The notes beneath the pieces are model-generated. The model ran no database searches, was not told the origin of the DNA, and saw only the letters and a list, made by a program, of their open reading frames with translations. Of a stretch of DNA of 51,083 bases, positions 33,799 through 42,768 are shown one piece after another (the first letter of the stretch is position 1; each line of letters begins with the position of its first letter). The translations under genes were made by a program, and so were the position numbers. Origin of the DNA: Oscillospiraceae bacterium (lineage in GTDB: Bacteria > Bacillota > Clostridia > Oscillospirales > Acutalibacteraceae); assembly GCA_015065865.1 (NCBI GenBank), contig SVPM01000007.1, positions 1 to 51,083 of the forward strand. The letters are read 5' to 3'.

Positions 33799-34614
33799 AT
33801 GTCCATTGAGTTTCCTGTAAAAGAACAGTATACGATGGCAGATCTTCTGGATCTGATGGTTGCTCTGCGTTCGCCGCAAGGGTGTCCGTGGGATCGGGAA
33901 CAAACGCACGAGAGTATTCGTTCCAATTTTTTGGAAGAAACTCACGAAGCCATTGAAGCGATCAACAATCGCGATGTGGCGGGCTTGCGCGAAGAACTCG
34001 GCGACGTATTGATGCAGGTGACGTTGCACACGCAGATCGCCACGGAAGAAGGGGAGTTTACCTTTGATGACGTGGTGGATGAAGTGTGCCGTAAACTGAT
34101 CGTTCGTCATCCCCACGTATTCGGCGATGCGGTGGCGGGTGATGCTGCAGCCGTTTTGAAGACGTGGGATGCGGTTAAACGCTCCACCAAAGGCAAAGAG
34201 GGTGAAAGCGCTACACAGGCGGATCTTTTGCGTAGTGTGCCGCGTTCGTTACCTGCCTTGATGCGTGCCGCAAAGGTGCAGGGACGCGCTCGCCGTGTGG
34301 GGTTTGATTGGCCCGAAGTGTCGGGTGCGCTTGCGGCGCTTGACAGCGAAGTAGAGGAGTTTAAGACCGCCGTTGCAAGCGGTAACGCACAGGAAATCGA
34401 AGAAGAACTCGGCGATCTTTTGTTCTCTGCTGTAAACGTTTCTCGATTCGTGGATACGGATGCGGAACAAGCATTGACTGTTTCGACCGATAAATTCATC
34501 GCGCGGTTTGATAAAGTGGAAGCACTGGCAAAGGAACGCGGGCTGGATATGACGAAAATGTCGATCGACGAACTGGATAAACTGTGGTGCGAGGCAAAGG
34601 CTCTCACCGTCTGA
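33799..34614 (+). CDS. mazG: MazG nucleoside triphosphate pyrophosphohydrolase
   Basis: 271 residues from ATG 33799 (GAAGGAG upstream), with the two tandem MazG halves. The first has GCPWDREQTHESIRSN and FLEETHEAIEAI, then EELGDVLMQV with the metal-binding EExxD. The second has GFDWPEVSGALAALDSEVEE and EEELGDLLFSAVN. It hydrolyses NTPs to NMP and pyrophosphate, clearing abnormal nucleotides. In B. subtilis the homologue (part of YabN) precedes yabO; here hup lies in between, then rqcP (yabO), an order common in Clostridia. The tetrapyrrole-methylase half of YabN is absent. Confidence 0.95.
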   Translation: MSIEFPVKEQYTMADLLDLMVALRSPQGCPWDREQTHESIRSNFLEETHEAIEAINNRDVAGLREELGDVLMQVTLHTQIATEEGEFTFDDVVDEVCRKLIVRHPHVFGDAVAGDAAAVLKTWDAVKRSTKGKEGESATQADLLRSVPRSLPALMRAAKVQGRARRVGFDWPEVSGALAALDSEVEEFKTAVASGNAQEIEEELGDLLFSAVNVSRFVDTDAEQALTVSTDKFIARFDKVEALAKERGLDMTKMSIDELDKLWCEAKALTV

Positions 34615-34675
34615 CCTTTGGCCCAAATCGGACTGTGAAACGGTCCGTTGGTATAAATTTTTGGAGGTATTTGTC

Positions 34676-34951
34676 ATGAAAAAAGCAGAACTCATTGCAG
34701 CAGTTGCAGAAAAAGCTGGTCTGTCCAAGAAGGACGCCGAGAAGGCGGTTTCCGCCGTTCTCGATACCGTTGTTGAGGCTGTCGCCGCCGGCGATAAGGT
34801 TGCGGTTGTCGGTTTCGGTACTTTTGAGACCCGTACCCGTAATGCTCGCACCGGTCTGAACCCCCGCACCAAAGAAACCATCAAGATCCCCGCTTCTACC
34901 CAGCCTGTCTTCAAGGCCGGCAAAGCGTTCAAGGATGCTGTGGCGAAATAA
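34676..34951 (+). CDS. hup: HU-family DNA-binding protein
   Basis: 91 residues from ATG 34676, 8 bases after GGAGGT. It is a typical HU: KKAELIAAVAEKAGLSKKDAEKA helices, VAVVGFGTFETRTRNARTGLNP with the saddle strands, and the arm PRTKETIKIPASTQPVFKAGK including the Pro that intercalates DNA. It is a major nucleoid protein. Codons are strongly biased toward favoured ones (AAG, GTT, CTG, ACC), unlike the neighbours, as expected for a highly expressed gene. A strong terminator follows its stop. Confidence 0.97.
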   Translation: MKKAELIAAVAEKAGLSKKDAEKAVSAVLDTVVEAVAAGDKVAVVGFGTFETRTRNARTGLNPRTKETIKIPASTQPVFKAGKAFKDAVAK

Positions 34952-34977
34952 TTTTTCCAGAGTAAACTTTGACTACG

Positions 34978-35003
34978 AAAGCCGCCCTGTTTAGGGCGGC
35001 TTT
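34978..35003 (+). terminator. Terminator between hup and rqcP
   Basis: A perfect 11-bp GC-rich stem (34978-34988 with 34993-35003, 4-base loop) is followed by a short T-run (TTTTTG). It sits 27 bases after the hup stop and 28 before the rqcP start, with no promoter between it and rqcP. Confidence 0.9.
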
Positions 35004-35031
35004 TTGTGCATTTCACGGGAGGTTTTTCAGT

Positions 35032-35274
35032 ATGCGTTTGGACAAATATTTAAAAGTTTCGCGTCTTATCAAGCGCCGCACGGTGGCGAACGAGGCGTGC
35101 GATGCGGGACGTGTGTTTGTGAACGGAAAAGCTGCACGAGCATCGTATGACGTAAAGGTGGGGGATGTTCTCTCGATACAACTCGGCACCCGTGAGTTGC
35201 GTGCCGAAGTGTTGGATGTACAGGAAACGGTCGCCAAAAACGACGCCGCACTTCTCTACAAATTGTTGGAATAA
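35032..35274 (+). CDS. rqcP: RqcP (YabO), S4-domain ribosome quality-control factor
   Basis: 80 residues from ATG 35032, 9 bases after GGGAGG. Almost the whole protein is an S4 RNA-binding domain: MRLDKYLKVSRLIKRRTVAN, CDAGRVFVNGKAARASYDVK, VGDVLSIQLG. It is the Hsp15/YabO group. In Bacillus RqcP works with RqcH on stalled 50S subunits to add alanine tails. RqcH is not in the window. The start lies just past the hup terminator, so expression probably depends on readthrough. Confidence 0.9.
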   Translation: MRLDKYLKVSRLIKRRTVANEACDAGRVFVNGKAARASYDVKVGDVLSIQLGTRELRAEVLDVQETVAKNDAALLYKLLE

Positions 35275-35326
35275 TATGTGTCCGCTGTTACCGAAAAAAA
35301 CGGTGCCGGCGGACACATATTTTTTT
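35273..35326 (+). terminator. Terminator after rqcP
   Basis: 13-base arms (35273-35285 with 35309-35321) plus an inner ACCG/CGGT pairing, then a T-run to 35326. It overlaps the rqcP stop. Confidence 0.88.
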
Positions 35327-35359
35327 GAAAAAATATGTGAAAAGTTGATGGTTAACGAT

Positions 35360-35388
35360 TGCAAAAGCAATAAGGATTTGCTATAATA
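35360..35388 (+). promoter_or_regulatory. Sigma-A promoter of the miaB-mutSL-miaA unit
   Basis: TTGCAA (35360-35365), 17-base spacer, perfect TATAAT (35383-35388), 37 bases before the miaB start. Confidence 0.8.
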
Positions 35389-35425
35389 TATAGAATAGAG
35401 GAAATCTATAGCTAGGATGTGAATT

Positions 35426-36841
35426 ATGGCCACGATACAGCATATATCGACCGCAGAATTGGAGCGTCAACGCGCCTTTGGAAAACAAGTCGCGGCGTAT
35501 TACGAAACACGCGGAATCACACAGCCGTTGGCATTTGTCCGTACTTTTGGTTGCCAGCAAAACGTTTCCGATTCGGAACATATGAAGGGTATGCTGAAAG
35601 AGATGGGGTTTGCCTTTACCGAGGAAGCCTCCGAAGCGGATCTGATCTTGTTTAACACCTGTGCCGTGCGTGAACACGCCGAAGACCGCGTGTTCGGTAA
35701 TATCGGTGCAATGAAAGTATATAAACGTCGCCGTCCGCATTTGTTGATAGCCGTTTGCGGTTGTATGGTACAACAGCCGCATATCAGCGCCCGTCTTCGT
35801 GAACACTATCCTTTCGTAGGGCTGGTGTTCGGCACCCACGTGGTTCATCGTTTGCCGGAACTGATGCTGGATGCGCTGTCTTCCCGCAAAGCCGTGCACG
35901 AAACACCGCAATGTGACGGCGTTTTGGCGGAAGGGCTCCCCACATATCGCGACGGAACGTTTAAAGCGTGGCTCCCGATCATGTATGGCTGCAACAACTT
36001 CTGCACCTATTGCATCGTGCCGTACGTGCGCGGGCGGGAACGCAGCAGAGATCCCGAATCCATTTTGCAAGAGGCACGCGAATTGGTTGCACAGGGGTAT
36101 AAAGAAATTACGTTGCTCGGCCAAAACGTGAATTCGTATGGCAAGGGTGAAGCGCACGGTGTGGATTTTCCCGAACTGTTGCGGCGTATCAATGCCATTG
36201 AAGGTGATTTTCTTATTCGGTTTATGACTTCTCACCCGAAAGACGCCTCACCGCGTTTGTTTGATACGATCGCCGCGTGTGAAAAGGTATCCCGTCATTT
36301 TCACCTGCCGTTTCAATCGGGAAGCGACCGTGTCTTAAGAGAGATGAACCGCGGATATACCCGTGAGCAATATCTGGATTTAATTCGGTATGCCCGCCGT
36401 GTAATACCCGATATCGCGTTTACAAGTGACGTTATCGTGGGTTTCCCCGGCGAAACGCGGGAGGATTTTGAACAGACACTCAGTTTGATCCGTGAAGTGG
36501 AATTCGTGTCGCTGTTCACCTTTATCTATTCGCCGCGCAAAGGAACCCCTGCCGCCGTTATGCCGGACCCGGTTTCGGCGGAGGAAAAGGGTGCGTGGTT
36601 CAGCGAGATGAATGCGGTGCAGGAAGAAATTGCTGCGGGCCGTCTTGCACGTATGGTCGGTACCACACGCCGTGCGTTGTTGGAAAGTGCACAAGAGGGA
36701 TTCTTGGAAGCGCGGTTGCCTGAAAACGTGGTGGTGCGTGTAGCCGGTGATGCATCGTTGGTCGGGAAACATGCACAGGTAACGATTACATCTGCGAAAA
36801 GTTGGATCGCCGAAGGGCGTATAGATTCGATCGAAAAATAA
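35426..36841 (+). CDS. miaB: MiaB, tRNA-2-methylthio-N6-dimethylallyladenosine synthase
   Basis: 471 residues. The N-terminal methylthiotransferase domain has three Cys for the auxiliary cluster (RTFGCQQNVSDSE, FNTCAVREHAEDR, AVCGCMVQQPH). The radical-SAM core has MYGCNNFCTYCIVPYVRGRE with the CxxxCxxC set and ITLLGQNVNSYG. A TRAM domain ends the protein (about 405-470). It adds the methylthio group to i6A37 made by MiaA, encoded at the other end of this operon. The start follows TAGGATGTGAATT, a modest site. Confidence 0.97.
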   Translation: MATIQHISTAELERQRAFGKQVAAYYETRGITQPLAFVRTFGCQQNVSDSEHMKGMLKEMGFAFTEEASEADLILFNTCAVREHAEDRVFGNIGAMKVYKRRRPHLLIAVCGCMVQQPHISARLREHYPFVGLVFGTHVVHRLPELMLDALSSRKAVHETPQCDGVLAEGLPTYRDGTFKAWLPIMYGCNNFCTYCIVPYVRGRERSRDPESILQEARELVAQGYKEITLLGQNVNSYGKGEAHGVDFPELLRRINAIEGDFLIRFMTSHPKDASPRLFDTIAACEKVSRHFHLPFQSGSDRVLREMNRGYTREQYLDLIRYARRVIPDIAFTSDVIVGFPGETREDFEQTLSLIREVEFVSLFTFIYSPRKGTPAAVMPDPVSAEEKGAWFSEMNAVQEEIAAGRLARMVGTTRRALLESAQEGFLEARLPENVVVRVAGDASLVGKHAQVTITSAKSWIAEGRIDSIEK

Positions 36842-36856
36842 AAGGAGATAATGGAA

Positions 36857-37270
36857 ATGGATAAGATTTTGGAACTGACAAAAGATTTGGCGCACGAAAT
36901 TCAGATGGACGAGCGTTTTGTGCGTATGCAATTGGCACAGCAAGCCGCCGATGCAGACGAAGCGTTGCAGAAGTTGATCGGCGATTTCAATTTGAAGCGT
37001 ATGGCCCTCGCGACCGAAACGGCTAAAGACGACGACAAAAAAGATGCCGACAAGATGAAACAGTTGGACGAAGAACTTCGTGCACTGTATGCACAGGTGA
37101 TGGAAAACGAGAATATGAAAGCCTTTAACGTTGCCAAAGCCGGTATGGATGAGATGATGAACGGCGTTTCTCGCATTTTGACTCTGGCGGCACAGGGTGT
37201 CGATCCCGACAGTGCCGATATGGAAGCATCCTGCAGCGGGAATTGCTCCTCCTGCGGCGGCTGCCACTAA
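36857..37270 (+). CDS. YlbF/YmcA-family protein with Cys-rich tail
   Basis: 137 residues from ATG 36857 (AAAGGAG 9 bases upstream); ATG 36851 is also possible but only 3 bases from that site. A three-helix YlbF/YmcA-like body (LTKDLAHEIQMDERFVRMQLA, ADEALQKLIGDF, LYAQVMENENMKAFNVAKAG) is followed by a short tail ending CSGNCSSCGGCH. In Bacillus, RicA (YmcA), RicF (YlbF) and RicT form an Fe-S complex that controls RNase Y and is needed for competence, biofilm and sporulation; ymcA lies between miaB and mutS there, as here. The Cys-rich C terminus fits a metal-cluster role. Confidence 0.85.
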   Translation: MDKILELTKDLAHEIQMDERFVRMQLAQQAADADEALQKLIGDFNLKRMALATETAKDDDKKDADKMKQLDEELRALYAQVMENENMKAFNVAKAGMDEMMNGVSRILTLAAQGVDPDSADMEASCSGNCSSCGGCH

Positions 37271-37294
37271 TTTTTGTAAAGTGAGGTTCGCGCT

Positions 37295-39919
37295 ATGGCG
37301 GACATGACTCCAATGATGAAACAATATTTGGCCATCAAGGCGGAACATCCCGGTTGCCTTTTGTTCTTTCGATTGGGCGATTTTTACGAGATGTTTTTCG
37401 AAGATGCCAAAATTGCTTCACGCGAATTGGAATTGGTATTGACAGGCCGTGATTGCGGTCAGGAAGAACGCGCACCTATGTGCGGTGTGCCGTTTCACAG
37501 TTACGAATCTTATGTGGCGCGTTTGGTCGCAAAAGGCTATAAAGTTGCCATCTGCGAACAGGTGGAGGACCCTGCCAAAGCACAAGGGTTAGTGAAACGT
37601 GACATTGTGCGTATCATCACTCCCGGCACGGTAATTGAAGGCAGTATGCTTGATGAAGGGCGTAATAACTACCTTTGCACGGTGTTTGCCGTTCCGTCAT
37701 TTAAAGATGCGGGAGTTTGCTTTGTGGATTGTTCCACGGGCGACGTACATTTGACCCGCATTGTCGGTGACGATACAGTGGTACGCTTGCAAAACGAGAT
37801 GGCGCGTTTTCGTCCCAGCGAAGTTCTGATCTCGGAAGAGGCGGCGGCATCTTCTGCGTTTGTTGAATTCCTCACTACGCGTCTCGGCGTTGCGGCGGAT
37901 GTGGCGGAAGACCACCACTTTGCGCTTGATATCGCACGCGATGAGGTGTGCCGTCAGTTCGCGGTCGCAACGCCGGAAGAATTGGGTCTGCACGAACAAG
38001 AACCCGCGATACAGGCCCTCGGCTGTGCGATATCCTACCTGCGTGAAACGCAGATGGGCGGTCTTGAACGTATACGCCGTCCGCAGTTTTACTCGGACGT
38101 TCAGTTTATGAAACTGGATCTTATGACCCGCCGTAATTTGGAATTGATCGAAACGATGAGAAACAAAGAAAAGCGCGGTTCACTGCTTGGTGTGTTGGAC
38201 AAGACCAAGACGGCAATGGGCAAGCGTCTTATTCGCCGCTGGATCGAACAACCGTTGATTCAGCCCGCACCGATCTTACGCCGTCACAATGCGGTGGAAG
38301 AACTTACGGGAGATACGGTGCGGCGCGGCGACTTGTTACCGTTGCTTTCGGACATTTACGATTTAGAGCGTATTATGACCCGTATCGTGTACGGCAGTGC
38401 CAATGCCAAGGAACTGCGTTCGCTGTGTCGTGCGATCGAATGTCTGCGTCCCGTTAAAGAGCGGTTGTGCGGTGTGTCCTCCGCTATGCTGTGCGACATT
38501 GAGCAGGCGATCGACCCGTTACAAGACGTGCACGATTGGATCGACAGTGCGTTGGAAGACGATCCGCCGTTTTCGGTGCGCGAGGGCGGTATGATCCGCA
38601 AAGGCTACCATGCACAATTGGATGAATTGCGCGGCGATATGAATGACGGCAAAGGCATTATTGCCCGCATCGAAGCAGAAGAAAAAGAAAAGACCGGTAT
38701 TAAAACGTTAAAAGTCGGCTACAACCGCGTCTTTGGGTATTACATAGAAGTTTCCCGCGCCTATTCCGAAGCAGTGCCCGAACATTATATTCGTAAACAA
38801 ACATTGGCGAACGCCGAACGATACATTACGCAAGAATTGAAGGAACTCGAAACGCGTGTGTTAACGGCTAAAGACCGTTCGGTCGCACTGGAATATCAGT
38901 TGTTTACCGATCTGCGCGTGCGGGTGGCAGGTGAACTCCACCGCATTCAATCCACGGCAGAAGCCGTGGCGCAGTTGGATGTGCTCTGCTCGTTTGCCGA
39001 GGTAGCGGTGCGCCATAACTACTGCCGTCCGACCGTGACTTTAGGCGGTGAGATCGCCATTGAAGACGGTCGCCATCCCGTGGTAGAGGCGCTTTTGAAG
39101 ACACCGTTTGTTCCGAACGATACGCATCTGGATAACGGTGATAACCGTGTGGCGTTGATCACCGGCCCCAATATGGCGGGTAAATCCACCTATATGCGGC
39201 AGACGGCACTGATCGTGCTGATGGCGCAGTGCGGATGTTTTGTTCCGGCCAAAAGTGCTACTATCGGCATAGTGGACAGTATTTTCACCCGTGTCGGTGC
39301 ATCGGACGATCTTTCGTCGGGACAATCCACCTTTATGGTGGAAATGAGCGAAGTTGCCGCCATTTTGAAGAACGCTACGAAAAACAGCTTGGTTATTTTC
39401 GATGAGATCGGTCGCGGCACCTCGACCTTTGACGGTATGAGCATCGCGCGAGCAGTGTTGGAATACGTGGCGGATACTGCAAAGATCGGTGCCAAAACGC
39501 TGTTTGCCACCCATTACCACGAACTGACGGTGATGGAAGAGGAGATAAACGGCATTCGCAATTATAATATTGCCGCCAAAAAACGCGGTGACAGTATTAC
39601 GTTTTTACGCCGTATCGTGCGTGGGGCTGCAGACGACAGTTACGGTATTGAAGTGGCGAAATTGGCGGGTGTGCCCGAATCGGTGGTCCGCCGTGCAAAA
39701 GATATTCTGCATGGGTTGGAGATCGGCGGTGAAACGGTGATACGCTCCGTATCGCCGTCTAAAACGGATGACGAGGATATGCAACTGTCGCTTTTGTCGG
39801 CGGCCGATAACGAACTGGTGCGTCAACTGGCGGCGTTGGATGTTAATACGCTGACACCGATCGAAGCGTTACAGACGTTATACGAGTTCACGGCACAAGC
39901 CAAAAGTTTATGTGATTAA
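37295..39919 (+). CDS. mutS: DNA mismatch repair protein MutS
   Basis: 874 residues, full MutS1 length. The mismatch-reading Phe-x-Glu is in RLGDFYEMFFEDA (about residue 30). The clamp and lever domains fill the middle (YNRVFGYYIEVSRAYSEAVP). The ATPase has ITGPNMAGKSTYMRQTALIV (about 625), the signature SGQSTFMVEMSEVAAIL, FDEIGRGTSTFDG and ATHYHELT. A C-terminal tail past 800 includes the region for tetramerisation. It binds mismatches and recruits MutL, whose gene follows after 21 bases. Confidence 0.98.
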   Translation: MADMTPMMKQYLAIKAEHPGCLLFFRLGDFYEMFFEDAKIASRELELVLTGRDCGQEERAPMCGVPFHSYESYVARLVAKGYKVAICEQVEDPAKAQGLVKRDIVRIITPGTVIEGSMLDEGRNNYLCTVFAVPSFKDAGVCFVDCSTGDVHLTRIVGDDTVVRLQNEMARFRPSEVLISEEAAASSAFVEFLTTRLGVAADVAEDHHFALDIARDEVCRQFAVATPEELGLHEQEPAIQALGCAISYLRETQMGGLERIRRPQFYSDVQFMKLDLMTRRNLELIETMRNKEKRGSLLGVLDKTKTAMGKRLIRRWIEQPLIQPAPILRRHNAVEELTGDTVRRGDLLPLLSDIYDLERIMTRIVYGSANAKELRSLCRAIECLRPVKERLCGVSSAMLCDIEQAIDPLQDVHDWIDSALEDDPPFSVREGGMIRKGYHAQLDELRGDMNDGKGIIARIEAEEKEKTGIKTLKVGYNRVFGYYIEVSRAYSEAVPEHYIRKQTLANAERYITQELKELETRVLTAKDRSVALEYQLFTDLRVRVAGELHRIQSTAEAVAQLDVLCSFAEVAVRHNYCRPTVTLGGEIAIEDGRHPVVEALLKTPFVPNDTHLDNGDNRVALITGPNMAGKSTYMRQTALIVLMAQCGCFVPAKSATIGIVDSIFTRVGASDDLSSGQSTFMVEMSEVAAILKNATKNSLVIFDEIGRGTSTFDGMSIARAVLEYVADTAKIGAKTLFATHYHELTVMEEEINGIRNYNIAAKKRGDSITFLRRIVRGAADDSYGIEVAKLAGVPESVVRRAKDILHGLEIGGETVIRSVSPSKTDDEDMQLSLLSAADNELVRQLAALDVNTLTPIEALQTLYEFTAQAKSLCD

Positions 39920-39940
39920 TCGGAAAGAGAGGGGAACCTT

Positions 39941-41815
39941 TTGGCGAGAATTCAAGTATTAGACCGCCACACGGCGGAATTGATCGCGGCCGGTGAGGTG
40001 GTAGAACGCCCCTCTTCGGTTGTGAAAGAGTTGATGGAAAACGCCATCGATGCGGGTGCAACGTCGTTGACGGTGGAAATTGAAAACGGCGGTGTACGGA
40101 TGATCCGTGTGACCGATAACGGGTGCGGTATCCCGCGCGATGAAGTTACGACCGCGTTTTTGCGCCATGCAACCAGTAAAGTGCGTTGTGAGGACGATTT
40201 GAATCACATCGGTACTCTCGGCTTTCGCGGTGAGGCACTGGCTTCCATCTCTGCTGTATCGCGGGTAGAAATGCTCACCCGTACCGCCGATGAACTCAGC
40301 GGTACTCGTTGTGTGATCGAGGGCGGAGAAGAGGCTGAACTATCGGAAACGGGATGTCCCGTCGGAACGACAATTTTTGTGCGGGATCTGTTTTATAATG
40401 TGCCCGCCCGTATGAAGTTTTTGAAGAAAGACGTTAGCGAAGCCAATGCCGTTGCAGCTGTCGTAGACTGCTTGGCGCTCTCGCATCCCGAAATCTCCGT
40501 GCGGTTCATCCGCGACGGGAAAGAAACGCTTTCCACTCCCGGTGACGGCAATGCCCACGCGTGCATTTACGCCGTTTTCGGTCGCGAATTTGCCAACGGG
40601 TTGATTGCGGTGGACTATGCATTGGGGGACGTACATGTATACGGATATATTTCCAAACCCGTCAATGCACGCTCGAACCGCACGATGCAACACTTCTTTG
40701 TAAATGGTCGATACGTGAAAACGCGGACGGCTGCTGCGGCTTTGGAACGTGCTTTTCAAGGTGCGATTATGATCGGAAAGTTCCCCTCGTGCGTGTTGCA
40801 CATTGATATGATGGCGGAACAGGTGGATGCCAACGTGCATCCTGCTAAAATTGAGGTGCGTTTTGTCAATGAACGACCGATATTCGACGCGGTGTACCAC
40901 GGTGTGAAGTCTGCACTAACGGCAGGAGATACCCCGAAACAAGCCTCCTTTACTGCTGTGAAACCACAGGAAATTCTTCCTGTCGCGGAGCAATTGACGT
41001 TACCGACCGCGCCCAAAACGTCAGCGACAACTCCCGCGCCGTCGTGCGAAAGCGGATTTAAAAAACGTCCGCTGACAGACGCTGTACCGCCGAAGAAAAC
41101 CATGTCGTTACGTGACGGAACGGCGGTTTTGCACGGCACTCCCAACATTGAAGCGGAACCGCCCAAAAAACCGTTGCCGCAGGAAGCGGAACCTGTCAAA
41201 ACGCCTGTGCCCGCTCCGATAACCGCTTCTATTACAGTGGAAACGGTGGAAGAAGAACCGATTCGTTTCCTCGGCGAAGTGTACCACACCTACTTGTTGG
41301 TACAAAAAGGAGAGTCGATCTTCTTTATTGATAAACACGCTGCCCACGAGCGTATCTTGTACAACAAATTACGTGAAACCGTGCAACAGGATGCACAACT
41401 GTTGTTGACCCCCGTTACGGTGTCGCTCAGTCATAAGGAATACGAAGCCGTTTTGCCGCATCTTGCGCTGATGCGTGAGGCGGGGTTTGAGGTGGAAGAG
41501 TTTGATGGTGCCTTACTGGTTCGCGCTGTTCCGATGATGCTGACGGGGGAGGACGTTCCCGCTTTGATGGAAGAGATCGCAGGCGGTTTCTTGGCGGGTA
41601 AGCAAGAAATACAGGTGGATAAACTGTCGTGGATCTATCATTCGGTGGCTTGTCGTGCCGCGGTAAAAGCAGGGGACCGTCAATCTCCCGCGGAAGCCGA
41701 AGCGTTGGCGCGCCGTGTGCTGAATGACGATGCTGTGCGATATTGTCCGCACGGTCGTCCCGTGTGCTTTGAATTGACACGCAAGGAATTGGAAAAACAG
41801 TTTGGACGAATTTGA
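39941..41815 (+). CDS. mutL: DNA mismatch repair protein MutL
   Basis: 624 residues with a TTG start at 39941 after GAGAGGGGAAC. The N-terminal GHKL ATPase shows VVKELMENAIDAGA, RVTDNGCGI and GTLGFRGEALASI, followed by NPARMKFLKKD-like YNVPARMKFLKKDV. A long Pro/Lys/Glu linker without structure runs from about 335 to 430 (PPKKPLPQEAEPVKTPVPAP). The C-terminal endonuclease domain has IDKHAAHERILYNKL, where Gln of the usual DQHA is Lys and the final Glu is Asn. It also has ACRAAVKAGD and the metal-binding YCPHGRP. It should nick DNA as other MutLs of bacteria lacking MutH do. Confidence 0.97.
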   Translation: MARIQVLDRHTAELIAAGEVVERPSSVVKELMENAIDAGATSLTVEIENGGVRMIRVTDNGCGIPRDEVTTAFLRHATSKVRCEDDLNHIGTLGFRGEALASISAVSRVEMLTRTADELSGTRCVIEGGEEAELSETGCPVGTTIFVRDLFYNVPARMKFLKKDVSEANAVAAVVDCLALSHPEISVRFIRDGKETLSTPGDGNAHACIYAVFGREFANGLIAVDYALGDVHVYGYISKPVNARSNRTMQHFFVNGRYVKTRTAAAALERAFQGAIMIGKFPSCVLHIDMMAEQVDANVHPAKIEVRFVNERPIFDAVYHGVKSALTAGDTPKQASFTAVKPQEILPVAEQLTLPTAPKTSATTPAPSCESGFKKRPLTDAVPPKKTMSLRDGTAVLHGTPNIEAEPPKKPLPQEAEPVKTPVPAPITASITVETVEEEPIRFLGEVYHTYLLVQKGESIFFIDKHAAHERILYNKLRETVQQDAQLLLTPVTVSLSHKEYEAVLPHLALMREAGFEVEEFDGALLVRAVPMMLTGEDVPALMEEIAGGFLAGKQEIQVDKLSWIYHSVACRAAVKAGDRQSPAEAEALARRVLNDDAVRYCPHGRPVCFELTRKELEKQFGRI

Positions 41816-41823
41816 GGTTTGCC

Positions 41824-42768
41824 ATGAATAAACGGTTATCGGTAATTGCGGGGCCTACTGCCTCCGGCAAAACGGCACTCGCCGTCGCAGTGGCGTCGCG
41901 GTTGAACGGAGAAGTGGTTTCCGCCGATTCCATGCAGGTGTATGCCGATCTGCAGATCGGCACGGCACGCCCTTCAGAGGAAGAAATGCAGGGCGTTTTG
42001 CATCATTTGATCGGCTTTTTGCCGCTGACCGAACGGTACAGTGTAGCGCGCTATGCTGCGGATGCCCGTGCGGCGATCGACCGCATTCAGTCGGAGGGGA
42101 AACATCCCATTTTGTGCGGCGGTACCGGTTTATACATTCAAGCGGTGACAGAGAATCTTGCCTTTTCCGAGGAAAGCGGTGACGAAAGTTTGGCTCTGCG
42201 GCACCGTTTACAGGAAGAATGTGCCGCATTGGGCGGCGAAGTTATGCGAGAACGTCTGCGCGCTTATGACCCCGAAACGGCAGAAAAACTGCATCCGAAC
42301 GATCACGGACGTATTATCCGCGCACTGGAGGTCGTTCTGTCGACCGGTGTACCGATGAGCGAATGGGTGCGCCGTTCACGTGAGATACCGCCGCCGTATG
42401 ATACGCGTATGGTGGTGCTGGATTTTCGAGAGCGCCGTGTTTTATATGACCGTATCGACCGTCGGGTGGATATAATGCTGGAACAAGGATTGTTGGCGGA
42501 AGCAGAGAGAGTTTTGTGTTCCCCCAACGCGCCCACGGCAATGCAAGCCATCGGCTATAAAGAACTTGCCCCGTATTTTTCGGGCGTTTGCTCTCTTGAG
42601 CAAGCGGTTGAAAATCTGAAACGAGAAACACGCCGATATGCCAAACGGCAACTTTCGTGGTTTCGTCGTATACAAACAGCCCACACGATATATGTGGACG
42701 ATTATGACGATGCCGCAAAACTGACAGCGGCGGCAGAGGACATTTTACGAAAGGAACGAGCAGAATGA
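41824..42768 (+). CDS. miaA: tRNA dimethylallyltransferase MiaA
   Basis: 314 residues from ATG 41824; the GAGG site overlaps the mutL stop, and the TTG at 41812 lies on it. The P-loop is AGPTASGKTALAV (about residue 9), then VSADSMQVYADLQIGTARPS, HHLIGFLPLTERYSVARY, CGGTGLYIQA, and the C-terminal ETRRYAKRQLSWFRRI. It attaches dimethylallyl to A37 of UNN-reading tRNAs, the substrate of MiaB. hfq, which often follows miaA in Clostridia, is missing; the HlyD-like gene starts with a 4-base overlap. Confidence 0.97.
   Translation: MNKRLSVIAGPTASGKTALAVAVASRLNGEVVSADSMQVYADLQIGTARPSEEEMQGVLHHLIGFLPLTERYSVARYAADARAAIDRIQSEGKHPILCGGTGLYIQAVTENLAFSEESGDESLALRHRLQEECAALGGEVMRERLRAYDPETAEKLHPNDHGRIIRALEVVLSTGVPMSEWVRRSREIPPPYDTRMVVLDFRERRVLYDRIDRRVDIMLEQGLLAEAERVLCSPNAPTAMQAIGYKELAPYFSGVCSLEQAVENLKRETRRYAKRQLSWFRRIQTAHTIYVDDYDDAAKLTAAAEDILRKERAE

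Noticed and set aside
34618-34657. TTGGCC and TATAAA as a hup promoter, with the small hairpin at 34630-34646
   Set aside because: The spacing is 28 bases; the stem is short and includes a G:T pair. The mazG promoter can serve hup, though a separate one is likely and not identified.
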